Part shown: piece after piece, positions 17,915 through 26,040 of the stretch
How positions within the stretch are numbered: the first letter of the stretch is position 1
Layout: the number at the start of each line of letters is the position of its first letter
Source of the DNA: Campylobacterota bacterium
Lineage (GTDB): Bacteria; Campylobacterota; Campylobacteria; Campylobacterales; Thiovulaceae
Length of the DNA: 47,626 nucleotides
Direction of reading: 5' to 3'
Assembly: GCA_030152305.1 (NCBI GenBank)
Contig: JASKOM010000011.1
Span: 1 to 47,626, forward strand
The notes under the pieces: model-generated
Database searches by the model: none
What the model saw: only the letters and a program-made list of their open reading frames with translations
Told to the model about the DNA's origin: nothing
Made by a program: the position numbers and the translations under genes

Positions 17915-18521
17915 CAAAAGATAATAAAACCATTAAAAAAACTCTTTGAATATTTGAATTCAAAGAAAGCAAAAGAAAAGCAACTTGAAATCTTTCGAGA
18001 TCATCGAAAGAAAAATTAAAATCCCAATTTTCTACTAAAAGATTTTTTAAATAACGAATACCGTCATTATTATTAATTTTTTTTGATTCAAGTTCTTTTA
18101 AAAAAAAATTTAATTGCTCTATGCTTAAATTATTTAAATTCAAACTAGATAACTCTAATCGTTGATTAACAATAATATTATTTATAAATTTGATAGGTAA
18201 TCTTGAAAGAACAGTTGGAAGTAAAATATATTTTGAAGGAACAATTAATATAAAAATAATACCGACTGGTGGTTCTTCAAAAAGTTTTAATAAACTATTT
18301 TGAACGATATGATTAATTTTATTCGTAGCAATGGCAATAATTTTAGTTTTTGAATTTGAAATAAAACATTCATCGATAACTTCTTTGACATTTTCCATTA
18401 AAAAAGAGTCTTGAATAAAAAAAGTAATTTTATTTGGATTATATTTATTAATAAGTTCAGTTTCTAACTGTTGCGAAAACTGACTAACAAGAATATGACT
18501 ATAAATAATTTCAGATTGCAT
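17907..18521 (-). CDS. holB: DNA polymerase III delta' subunit, short epsilon form
   Basis: The 204-residue protein corresponds to the clamp-loader delta' subunit as it occurs in Epsilonproteobacteria. Its signature is VQNSLLKLFEEPP at about 73-85, after the strand KIIAIATNKIN, and LPTVLSRLPIKF further on. It lacks the first ~40 residues, the Walker A loop and the zinc module of longer delta' proteins, so it should not bind ATP; delta' is a non-hydrolysing subunit anyway. It follows the HD-GYP gene by 9 bases, so they are probably one operon. The name rests on the short motif, so some doubt remains. Confidence 0.8.
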   Translation of the reverse strand: MQSEIIYSHILVSQFSQQLETELINKYNPNKITFFIQDSFLMENVKEVIDECFISNSKTKIIAIATNKINHIVQNSLLKLFEEPPVGIIFILIVPSKYILLPTVLSRLPIKFINNIIVNQRLELSSLNLNNLSIEQLNFFLKELESKKINNNDGIRYLKNLLVENWDFNFSFDDLERFQVAFLLLSLNSNIQRVFLMVLLSFVK

Positions 18522-18530
18522 ATTTATTAA

Positions 18531-20072
18531 TTATAAAAATAGCACAGGTTCATCAATTTGTGCAGGTAACATTTCTTGTTTGGCATATTTTAAATAAATT
18601 TTAGATTTAAAAATAAATTTAACTAAATCGCCATCAATATCTCCATCTTTGACCATAAAAGATAATATCTTAAATATTTCTGAAAGTTTTTTTGGTTGTT
18701 TATAAGGTCTATCAGCCGAAGAAAGAGCTTCAAAGACATCTGCAATAGCTAAAATTCGATCATCAAGATTTAATTTATTTGCATTTAAACCTTGTGGATA
18801 GCCTTTACCGTTTAATTTTTCATGATGATTTGATGCAACATGTTTAGCTTCAATAAATTTTTTTGGAAAAGGAATACTTTTTAATATTTTAGTAGTCATT
18901 TTTGCATGATTCATAATTATTGTTCGTTCCTCGTCCGTTAAAGTTCCGCGAATAATCGATAAATTTTTTATATCATCAGCTCGTAAAAGATGAACTTCAT
19001 TATTGCCTAATTTATATTTAATTTGACTAATTTTAATTATTCGTTCTATTTTATCTGAACTCATAAAAGTATCACCAGAATTACTTTCTCGTAGAAATAA
19101 TAAATCATTGTCAAGTTTTGCAATTTCATAATTATAAAAATCAAGTGAAATATGATGTTCAAGAAGAGCGATTTTTAAATCTCGTTTAATAATTTCAAAT
19201 CGTTCAGCGATGAGTTCTATTTTGTCAAATAAAAGTTGTAATTTTGTAGCTTTATCCATAATATGATCAGGAACCGCGATTTTGCCAATATCATGCAACC
19301 AAGCGGCGATTTCCATTAGATCTATTTTATCTTTTGAATAAGAAACACCACGAAATAAAACATGATCTTCATTAATTTCTTCAAGAATCATTTTAACAAG
19401 AGTAGCTACTTTTTTGACATGATTACCAGTATATGGAGATTTGGCATCAACTGCTTCACCGATTGACTGAATAAATTTTTCTAAAAATTTTTCTAATTCT
19501 TGAAATAATTTTGTATTAATAATAGCAACAGTTGCTTGAGACGCTAGAGCAACGGAACTTTCGCGATCAAAATCTCCAAATGTTATAACTTTTTTAGTAT
19601 GCGGATCAACTTTATTTATTAATTGAAGAACACCTATTACTTCACCGTCAAAATCTTTTAACGGAATAACGATCATTGATCTTGTTCTATAATGATTATG
19701 TAAATCGAATTCTCTTGTTCCAGTAAAATCGTAATCTGGTGTATTATAACAATCATCAATAATTATAATTCTGCCTGTTAAAGCTGAAACCGAAGATACA
19801 TTTCTAAAATTTTCAGAACCGTCATCGTGATGTAATTTAACGGGTCTCCAATCTTTTTCACATTCTGAAGAACCTATATAAATATTTAAAGAACCTGTTT
19901 GAACGATCTTGAATTCTAATCTATCTTTGTCGTTATTTTTTAAATATAAACTTCCTGCATCGGCACCAGTAAATTCTCTAGCTACTGTAACTATTTTTTC
20001 CAATAAAACATATAAATTTTTTTCACTTAAAAGTGCAATACTTAATTCAAATAATTTTTTTATGTAATCCAT
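18531..20072 (-). CDS. GAF/HD-GYP signalling protein (putative cyclic-di-GMP phosphodiesterase)
   Basis: The 513-residue cytoplasmic protein has an N-terminal GAF sensor domain (about 10-190) and a C-terminal HD-GYP domain. The metal-binding HD pair is at 260-261 (LHDIGKIAVPDHI) and the GYP signature at 416-426 (HHEKLNGKGYPQGL). HD-GYP enzymes cut cyclic di-GMP. Here about 90 extra residues lie between the HD motif and the next conserved block LTDEERTIIMNHA (about 377-390), where canonical HD-GYP domains have a short link; activity is therefore not certain. AGGAA precedes the ATG. It is followed by holB after 9 bases. Confidence 0.88.
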   Translation of the reverse strand: MDYIKKLFELSIALLSEKNLYVLLEKIVTVAREFTGADAGSLYLKNNDKDRLEFKIVQTGSLNIYIGSSECEKDWRPVKLHHDDGSENFRNVSSVSALTGRIIIIDDCYNTPDYDFTGTREFDLHNHYRTRSMIVIPLKDFDGEVIGVLQLINKVDPHTKKVITFGDFDRESSVALASQATVAIINTKLFQELEKFLEKFIQSIGEAVDAKSPYTGNHVKKVATLVKMILEEINEDHVLFRGVSYSKDKIDLMEIAAWLHDIGKIAVPDHIMDKATKLQLLFDKIELIAERFEIIKRDLKIALLEHHISLDFYNYEIAKLDNDLLFLRESNSGDTFMSSDKIERIIKISQIKYKLGNNEVHLLRADDIKNLSIIRGTLTDEERTIIMNHAKMTTKILKSIPFPKKFIEAKHVASNHHEKLNGKGYPQGLNANKLNLDDRILAIADVFEALSSADRPYKQPKKLSEIFKILSFMVKDGDIDGDLVKFIFKSKIYLKYAKQEMLPAQIDEPVLFL

Positions 20073-20161
20073 TAAAAATTTCCTAATTTACGAATGTCTG
20101 AAACATTCTACCAAAATTTGGTATATTCATTATATTAAAATATAGAATTAATAATAATTTT

Positions 20162-20836
20162 TTATAATTTATCTGCGAGTGTTGTTAAAATTATTTTTTT
20201 CAAAACTTCTAAATATTCTATTCTTGTATTTACAATTGATTTAAATATATTTTCTGAAATATCTGTTTGCAATTTATATTCATCAAATAACATTGAATAA
20301 TCATTAAATATGTTTAATTTATCAAGTTCATATTTATAATAAACTGTAAAAATATCTAAACAGTATATATCAAGCGGAGCTATTTTATTTGCTATATCTT
20401 CAGCAAAACTTTTAAACAAAGTCAAATCAAAACCTAATTTTTTTATTTGTTCTTCGATTTCTTTTTTTTGTTTATTTTGAATTGCAATAATTGCACTAAT
20501 ATTTAAATATTTTGAAGCAATTTTTGATGACGAAATAATTTGTTGAGAATATGCCAAATATTCATCTAATAAAAAAGATAAAAGATCTGTTTCTCGAGTA
20601 AGTAAAGCTTTTTTTGATGAGATTTCAAAATCAAATTTTACAGGTTGGCAAACACCACCTTCTTTTGATTGAATATAAACATGAAAAGCTATCGTGTTAT
20701 CAAAACTTTGATTTTCTCTATATGATATGTTTTCTCGTTTATATGTGCAAGAATCATGAAAATAATTATTTTCTGCTTGAATATTTATAGTTGCCAATGA
20801 TATTGCAAATATCGTTTTATATAATATTTTTTTCAT
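20162..20836 (-). CDS. Secreted hypothetical protein
   Basis: I do not recognise this 224-residue protein. It starts with a clear Sec signal peptide (MKKILYKTIFAISLATINIQA, probable cleavage near residue 22), so it should be periplasmic. The mature part has three cysteines (two near the N-terminus, in DSCTY and GVCQP, one in YCLD) and is otherwise helical and rich in Lys, Glu and Ile, without repeats or known motifs. The ribosome-binding site is weak (AAGAAA). It is divergent from the YfgM-like gene at 20988, with 151 bases between them, and ends 90 bases before the HD-GYP gene on the same strand. Confidence 0.6.
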   Translation of the reverse strand: MKKILYKTIFAISLATINIQAENNYFHDSCTYKRENISYRENQSFDNTIAFHVYIQSKEGGVCQPVKFDFEISSKKALLTRETDLLSFLLDEYLAYSQQIISSSKIASKYLNISAIIAIQNKQKKEIEEQIKKLGFDLTLFKSFAEDIANKIAPLDIYCLDIFTVYYKYELDKLNIFNDYSMLFDEYKLQTDISENIFKSIVNTRIEYLEVLKKIILTTLADKL

Positions 20837-20987
20837 TAATGTTTTTTTCTTATTTTTATTTTTAATTAATATTTTAACAAATTAATTCACTCGAATTATT
20901 GTGTTAATCACACGATAGAGTTTTATGTATCTTATTTTCGATAAAATTAACAATTCAATTGTAAAAGTTTATTAAAAAAAGGTAAAT

Positions 20988-21680
20988 ATGGAACAAACAC
21001 AACTTTTAGATAAAAACGGTAATCCAATCGAAGAGCATTCACTTTATGAACGACTCTATTTCGTTGAACGATTTTATCGACGACATAAAAAAATTATTGT
21101 AGGTATTTTCACTGGGTCTATTATTGGTGGAATGGTATATCTCGTTGATTCAATGATCGTTGAACATAATTCTAATATTGTTAATGAAGCTTATTATAAT
21201 TATGCAAATAATATCGAGCCTGAAAAAAATATCAAAATTATAGAATCAAAAAATAGCGAACTATTTTCGTTGATTCAATTTTCTGAAGCTTTGAAAAATG
21301 GCGATCAAATTGATTCAAATTCTACTCAACATAGAATCTTAAAAGATATTGCACAGTATCAAAAATTATCTCAAACTCGAGATATCACAGGATTAAATAA
21401 TTATAGTTACGGCGACGGTGCTATTTATCGCGATCTTGCTATTGTTCTTGAAGCCTATGTTTTAATTAAATCTGATAAAGTTACTGAAGCTCGAAATCGT
21501 TTAGCTTTTATTGATGATACCTCATCGTTAAAAGAACTTGCTAATTATTTAAATCATTTTGGTGTCGTTTCGTTGGCTGACAAAAATGATACTTCTAATT
21601 CTGATCAAAATAATGGTCAAAGTTTTACTAATTTTATGGATTCTCAATCTATTAAAAATTTAGATGTTAATCGCAAATAG
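20988..21680 (+). CDS. YfgM-like membrane-anchored protein
   Basis: The 230-residue protein has about 34 cytoplasmic residues, one membrane segment at about 36-56 (IIVGIFTGSIIGGMVYLV) and a helical, TPR-like periplasmic part, with pairs such as YRDLAIVLEAYVLIK and EARNRLAFI. This is the build of YfgM, a periplasmic-chaperone-linked partner of the SecYEG translocon. Support comes from the neighbour: as in E. coli, where yfgM precedes bamB, the next gene encodes a beta-propeller lipoprotein. Sequence similarity to YfgM itself is weak to the eye. AAAGG precedes the ATG by 6 bases. One inverted GATGAGGT lies at 21519. Confidence 0.6.
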   Translation: MEQTQLLDKNGNPIEEHSLYERLYFVERFYRRHKKIIVGIFTGSIIGGMVYLVDSMIVEHNSNIVNEAYYNYANNIEPEKNIKIIESKNSELFSLIQFSEALKNGDQIDSNSTQHRILKDIAQYQKLSQTRDITGLNNYSYGDGAIYRDLAIVLEAYVLIKSDKVTEARNRLAFIDDTSSLKELANYLNHFGVVSLADKNDTSNSDQNNGQSFTNFMDSQSIKNLDVNRK

Positions 21681-21692
21681 AAAATATAAATA

Positions 21693-22613
21693 ATGACTCA
21701 TCTGTTAAATAAAACTAAAATCAATATTTTGATTTTTCCTGTTATATTTATTTCGTCTTGTTCATCAAAGCAATATTATATTCCTGATGAAAGCAAAATA
21801 GAACGAAATAATAAATTACATTTTATTTATAATCAAAATAAGATTAATGAAATAAAATACGATGAGGTGATTTTATCGACAGGGGAAACTTTTGACAAAA
21901 ATGGTAAAGAATCTAATAGTTCGATAAATAATATTATTGTTGATTCTATTGTTTGGCAAGAGCAAAATAATAAAATCGCATATGTAACTTCGGATAATAT
22001 TATTATTTTATTCGATAAAAAAACTAATAAAAATATATTAAAACATCGTTTTGAATCTGTTATGTCATTCGATCGTCGAATTCCAAAACCAATTTTTGAT
22101 AAAGATCATATTATATTTTTTACACTTGATGGCAAAATAGCCATTTATTCAAATAAAACTGGAACCGTTGGACGAATATTTTCGATAGGAAGTGGCAAAG
22201 AATATAATAATATTATCGATTATCATGTTTCAAAAGCTGTTTTTATTGCTGTTTCTCATCGTGAAATCGTTTCTATAACTGATTTAGGTGAATTTCGCGA
22301 ACAAATAAATATTCGAGGTGTTATATTCGAAAATAATGACACATTATTAATAATTACAAAAGATGGTGAAGTCATAAGATATAACTCAAAACTTGTTGTT
22401 CAAGATAGAATTAAATTTCCCTTTGCTCGTTTTGTCTCATTTGGCAAAATAAATAATAAAAATATTTTATTAGAATCTGAAGGTTATATAATCGAACTCG
22501 ATGAAAATCTAAAAGATTATCGTGTTTTCGAAAGCGAATTAGATTCTGAAAATTGTTTTTTTACTCCAAATAAGTTTATCTGTGATGGCAAAGATCTCAA
22601 ATTACCTCTTTGA
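21693..22613 (+). CDS. BamB-like beta-propeller lipoprotein
   Basis: The 306-residue protein has a lipoprotein signal ending in FISSCSSK (Cys23), then repeated four-strand units typical of a beta-propeller, for example KIAYVTSDNIIILFDKK, IIFFTLDGKIAIYSNK, LLIITKDGEVIRYNSK and ILLESEGYIIELDEN. BamB of the outer-membrane assembly complex is such a lipoprotein and follows yfgM in gamma-proteobacteria, as here. It is shorter than the ~390 residues of E. coli BamB and has perhaps six blades. It is preceded after 12 bases by the YfgM-like gene and overlaps coaX by 29 bases. The BamB assignment is an inference from build and position. Confidence 0.6.
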   Translation: MTHLLNKTKINILIFPVIFISSCSSKQYYIPDESKIERNNKLHFIYNQNKINEIKYDEVILSTGETFDKNGKESNSSINNIIVDSIVWQEQNNKIAYVTSDNIIILFDKKTNKNILKHRFESVMSFDRRIPKPIFDKDHIIFFTLDGKIAIYSNKTGTVGRIFSIGSGKEYNNIIDYHVSKAVFIAVSHREIVSITDLGEFREQINIRGVIFENNDTLLIITKDGEVIRYNSKLVVQDRIKFPFARFVSFGKINNKNILLESEGYIIELDENLKDYRVFESELDSENCFFTPNKFICDGKDLKLPL

Positions 22614-23247
22614 TATTGGCTCAACACGAGTTAAAATTTTTCATAACGGCGAAATACATTATTTATTATCAAATAATTTTAATCCTGAACTTTTTGATAA
22701 TTCTGAACAAATTTATTATTCGAATGTCAATCCAAAATTTAAAGACAAATTAAAACATCTTAAAAACTGGATTGATATTGGTTCTATGTTTGAAATAAAT
22801 ACGAATTATCAATGGCTCGGAACAGATCGCAAATTGGCAATTTATGATATCGATGACGGTATTATCGTTGATTTTGGAACTGCTATTACTGTTGATGTTG
22901 TTCAACATAAAAAACATATTGGCGGTTACATTTTTTTGGGATTTAATAAATATTTCGATGAGGTTCGCGAATCTTTTCCGCATATTAATTTTTCAGAAAA
23001 TAATAATTGCGATTGCGAAGATAATTTACCAAATAGTTCAGCATGTGCGATATTTTGCGGTTTTTTAGCTCCAATAATATTTTTATTAAAAGAGTTACAA
23101 GAAAAATATAAAATTAAAATTATCGTAACTGGCGGTGATTCAAATAAATTTGTTAATTCGGTTAAAAATTTAAATTTAGAAATAAATATAAATAATAATC
23201 TAATTTTTAATAACATGATAAAAATATTACAAAAGGATCAAATATGA
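22585..23247 (+). CDS. coaX: Type III pantothenate kinase
   Basis: The 220-residue enzyme phosphorylates pantothenate, the first step of coenzyme A synthesis. The ASKHA-fold motifs are visible: phosphate loop 1 as FDIGSTRVK near residue 9, WLGTDRKLA in the middle, phosphate 2 as DFGTAITVDVV with the catalytic-type Asp, then GGYIFLG and the adenosine-side VTGGDSNKF. The start is chosen at ATG 22585; a GTG three bases earlier (22582) is also possible. Either way the gene begins inside the 3' end of the BamB-like gene, and its stop TGA overlaps the next ATG (ATGA), so translation is probably coupled. Type III kinases are the usual pantothenate kinase in Epsilonproteobacteria. Confidence 0.9.
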   Translation: MAKISNYLFDIGSTRVKIFHNGEIHYLLSNNFNPELFDNSEQIYYSNVNPKFKDKLKHLKNWIDIGSMFEINTNYQWLGTDRKLAIYDIDDGIIVDFGTAITVDVVQHKKHIGGYIFLGFNKYFDEVRESFPHINFSENNNCDCEDNLPNSSACAIFCGFLAPIIFLLKELQEKYKIKIIVTGGDSNKFVNSVKNLNLEININNNLIFNNMIKILQKDQI

Positions 23248-23525
23248 TGCATTTATTTAATGATGTCGATGATTTTCTTCACGGCAATCCAGAAGAAAAG
23301 TTTTTTCAGACTATGTTTCATGCAAATCGCGATATCGTTTCGATGGAACTTGAAAAAATATTCAAAAAGTTTGTTGCAATGGAAACTTTGTTAGAAGAAA
23401 AAATTGGTAGCAATTACGAATATGCAATCAAAGAAATATTAAATGAGCGATCTGAAGAAATAGATTCTCAATTAAAAAATTTGTATATCGAAAAAATGGG
23501 AGCAATTTTATCCCAAAGTGAATAA
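23244..23525 (+). CDS. Small hypothetical protein
   Basis: I do not recognise this 93-residue protein. It is acidic and fully helical in appearance, with the stretch DIVSMELEKIFKKF and MAILSQSE-like C-terminus, no signal peptide and no cysteine. It overlaps coaX by 4 bases (ATGA) and the next gene by 8 bases, so it sits in the middle of a translationally coupled chain and is very likely a real gene. An AAAAGGA site inside coaX serves as its ribosome-binding site. Confidence 0.65.
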   Translation: MMHLFNDVDDFLHGNPEEKFFQTMFHANRDIVSMELEKIFKKFVAMETLLEEKIGSNYEYAIKEILNERSEEIDSQLKNLYIEKMGAILSQSE

Positions 23526-23934
23526 GGCTTTTTTGCTTTTATTTTTAACTTCGAATTTATTATTTTGTAGAAGTTCTAGTCGTCAAGATTGGGACAGCAA
23601 ATTCGAAGTTACTCTCAAAAAAGATGTTCCAGTCGAATTTAATATAAAAGATAAAATCAGAGCAAAAAAATTTAAATTTCATTGGACTCTTTTTATAAAT
23701 AAAGGTCTTGTCGTAGTTGCAAATTACGACGGTTTTCCACATCAATATGTTTTATATCAAACCAGTAATTTAAACAGTTTTAAACTTGCTTTAGCAAATG
23801 CTGGTGGGCTTGTTTTTGTTGAATTTTCAGAATTTGTAAATGACAGTAAAGAAGCAAAATTCAAAGTTATGTTTAAAAATAGTAAAGCTGAAATGCTTAA
23901 TCAAAATACAAATCCGAACACAAATCAAAAATAA
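23518..23934 (+). CDS. Small exported hypothetical protein
   Basis: I do not recognise this 138-residue protein. The N-terminus (MNKAFLLLFLTSNLLFC) is a signal peptide, with a Cys at 17 in a weak lipobox context, so it may be a lipoprotein or a periplasmic protein. The mature part looks like a beta-rich domain (VTLKKDVPVEFNIKDKI, KFHWTLFINKGLVVVANYDGFPHQYVLY) and ends with an Asn-rich tail. The start is GTG at 23518, inside the previous gene. dapD begins 40 bases after its stop. Its place between coaX and dapD is the only clue to its role. Confidence 0.6.
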   Translation: MNKAFLLLFLTSNLLFCRSSSRQDWDSKFEVTLKKDVPVEFNIKDKIRAKKFKFHWTLFINKGLVVVANYDGFPHQYVLYQTSNLNSFKLALANAGGLVFVEFSEFVNDSKEAKFKVMFKNSKAEMLNQNTNPNTNQK

Positions 23935-23974
23935 ATCGATCAAATATCTTCACAAAAATATAAAGGAATATGAA

Positions 23975-25165
23975 TTGAATAAAATTAACACAAAAGAAGA
24001 TTTTAAAGTTTTCGTCGAATCTGTTAGAACTTCTAACGGCTATAAAGATCCAATTGCTTTTGGCATTTGCCGAATTGACAAAGGTCAAAAAACAGGTGCA
24101 ACACTTCAGGCAACTTATCCGTTAATTAACTGGAAAGAAAGTTTTGGTTCAAGTGCAGTTTTTATTAAATCTCTTCAAGAAACTGGTGAAATTTTTGACT
24201 TTTCTCAAAGCGAAGCTATTTTTGAAGTAACAAAAAAGTTTTTAAGTCATTCACTTGAACGATTTGAACCTTTTATCGAAGAAACAATGGATGATCCAAA
24301 TTCGCATAAAAATATTTCGTTATTAGGTTTAATATCTAACGAAATCGATTTAGCTGATTTGTCAAATTTTAGAATCGTGTTTTTATTTGACGATCAACCG
24401 TTAAAATCGCCTGAAGCTACTTATTTAAAACTTTATGCAATTTCTCAACGAAAAACAGGAATTCGAACTGTTAATTTAAATGGTGCTTTTGCAAGTTTAA
24501 AAAATGTGGCTTGGGTTGGAAACCATCCAATTGAACTCGAATGGTTACGAGAAAACGAAATGAGTCTCAAAGTTAAAGGCGAATTTCCAAAAATAGATTT
24601 CGTTGATAAATTTCCTCGAATGCTTCAACATGTTATTCCTGATAATAATACACGAATATTAGACGGTTCAAAAGTTCGAATGGGAGCTTATATTTCAGCT
24701 GGAACAACTGTCATGCCGGGGGCAAGTTATATTAATTTCAATGCTGGAACAACTGGAGTTTCAATGGTTGAAGGTCGAATTTCAAGTTCGGCAAGTGTTG
24801 GCGACGGTTCAGATGTTGGCGGTGGAGCTTCAATTCTTGGAGTTTTATCAGGCACAAACGGTAATCCAGTTTCAATTGGCAAAAATTGTTTATTAGGTGC
24901 TAATTCAGTTTGCGGTATTCCACTTGGTGATGGCTGTATTATCGATGCTGGTTTATCGATTCTCGAAGGAACTAAAATTACAGTTAGCGAAATCGAATTA
25001 GCAAAATTACAAGCCGTAAATAAAAATATGCCACATCAAAAAGTATTCAAAGGCAAAGAATTAGCTGGATTTAACGGTTTGCATTTCCGACAAAATTCAG
25101 AAAATGGACGAATGGAACTATTTCGAAGCAAACGAGAAGTTAAATTAAATAGTGAGTTGCATTAA
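23975..25165 (+). CDS. dapD: Tetrahydrodipicolinate N-succinyltransferase (epsilon type)
   Basis: The 396-residue enzyme succinylates tetrahydrodipicolinate in the lysine/diaminopimelate pathway, needed for peptidoglycan. The N-terminal half is that of the long epsilonproteobacterial DapD (GYKDPIAFGICRIDKGQKTG), and from about residue 240 comes the left-handed beta-helix with hexapeptide repeats (GAYISAGTTVMPGASYIN, GDGSDVGGGASILG, IGKNCLLGANSVCG). The reading frame is open back to 23840, but the start is set at TTG 23975: AAAGGA lies 7 bases upstream, the product then begins MNKINTKEDF, and the longer version would overlap the previous gene by 95 bases with an unlikely Lys-rich stretch. It is followed by the polyprenyl synthase after 6 bases. 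Confidence 0.93.
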   Translation: MNKINTKEDFKVFVESVRTSNGYKDPIAFGICRIDKGQKTGATLQATYPLINWKESFGSSAVFIKSLQETGEIFDFSQSEAIFEVTKKFLSHSLERFEPFIEETMDDPNSHKNISLLGLISNEIDLADLSNFRIVFLFDDQPLKSPEATYLKLYAISQRKTGIRTVNLNGAFASLKNVAWVGNHPIELEWLRENEMSLKVKGEFPKIDFVDKFPRMLQHVIPDNNTRILDGSKVRMGAYISAGTTVMPGASYINFNAGTTGVSMVEGRISSSASVGDGSDVGGGASILGVLSGTNGNPVSIGKNCLLGANSVCGIPLGDGCIIDAGLSILEGTKITVSEIELAKLQAVNKNMPHQKVFKGKELAGFNGLHFRQNSENGRMELFRSKREVKLNSELH

Positions 25166-25171
25166 AAAACG

Positions 25172-26017
25172 ATGGAGCAATTTGAGAATTTTTTAATAAA
25201 TCAGCTTCCAAAAATAGAAAGTTTTCACCCATATTTTGAAAAAGCTGTTTCTCATATGCTTCTAGCTGGTGGCAAAAGATTTCGACCTCATCTGCTTTTA
25301 TCAGTTGTCGAAGGCTTAGAGCCTTTGTTAATTAAAAGTTCGTTATCTGTTGCCCTCGCGATTGAAATTTTGCATACTTATTCGTTAATTCATGATGATC
25401 TTCCTGCGATGGATAATTCTCCGTTGCGACGAGGAACTCCAACGATTCACACAGTTTGGAATGAAGCAACGGCTGTTTTAGTTGGCGACGGATTAAATAC
25501 TTTGTCGTTTGAAACAATTGCTAAAGCTCCATTGCGAGATGATATAAAAATTAAATTAATTAAAATTCTCGCTGAATCTGGCGGAATAAACGGAATGGTT
25601 CTTGGTCAAGCGATTGATCTTGAATTCGAAAATAAAAATATTTCGTTAGAACAATTGAAATTTTTGCATATTAATAAAACTGGAAAATTAATCGCTGGTT
25701 CGTTAAAAATGGGAGCTGTGATTTCTGGTCGTTTTGATCTCGAAGAATCGCTTTGGAATCTTGGAATTTCACTCGGATTACTTTTTCAGATTCAAGATGA
25801 TATTCTCGATTCGACAAGCAATGAAAGAGAAGCTGGAAAACCTGTAAATTGGGATAGTAAAAAAAATAGTTTTGTTACTGTTCTTGGTTTAGAACGAGCG
25901 ATTATCGAAGCAAATTTATTAGCTGACAAAATCGAAAATGAGCTAAATAAATTCGAAATAAATTTAAAAAATAGTCTTGAAAAATTATTATTTAAATATT
26001 TACGAAGACATAATTAA
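25172..26017 (+). CDS. ispA: Polyprenyl (farnesyl/geranyl) diphosphate synthase
   Basis: The 281-residue trans-prenyltransferase joins isopentenyl diphosphate to allylic diphosphates for quinone and undecaprenyl synthesis. The first Asp-rich motif is at 75-81 (HDDLPAMDNSPLRRGTPT), in the FARM/DDxxxxD form used by farnesyl-type enzymes, and the second near 210 (FQIQDDILD). The GGKRFRP motif for IPP binding is at 33-39. The family gives product C15 most often (IspA), but chain length cannot be read with certainty. The gene starts 6 bases after dapD and pyrD follows 23 bases later. Confidence 0.9.
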   Translation: MEQFENFLINQLPKIESFHPYFEKAVSHMLLAGGKRFRPHLLLSVVEGLEPLLIKSSLSVALAIEILHTYSLIHDDLPAMDNSPLRRGTPTIHTVWNEATAVLVGDGLNTLSFETIAKAPLRDDIKIKLIKILAESGGINGMVLGQAIDLEFENKNISLEQLKFLHINKTGKLIAGSLKMGAVISGRFDLEESLWNLGISLGLLFQIQDDILDSTSNEREAGKPVNWDSKKNSFVTVLGLERAIIEANLLADKIENELNKFEINLKNSLEKLLFKYLRRHN

Positions 26018-26040
26018 TTATAAATAAAAAGGCAAAATAA

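Noticed and set aside
23840..23974. N-terminal extension of dapD
   Set aside because: Overlaps the preceding gene, has no ribosome-binding site and is Lys-rich; TTG at 23975 has AAAGGA at the right distance.
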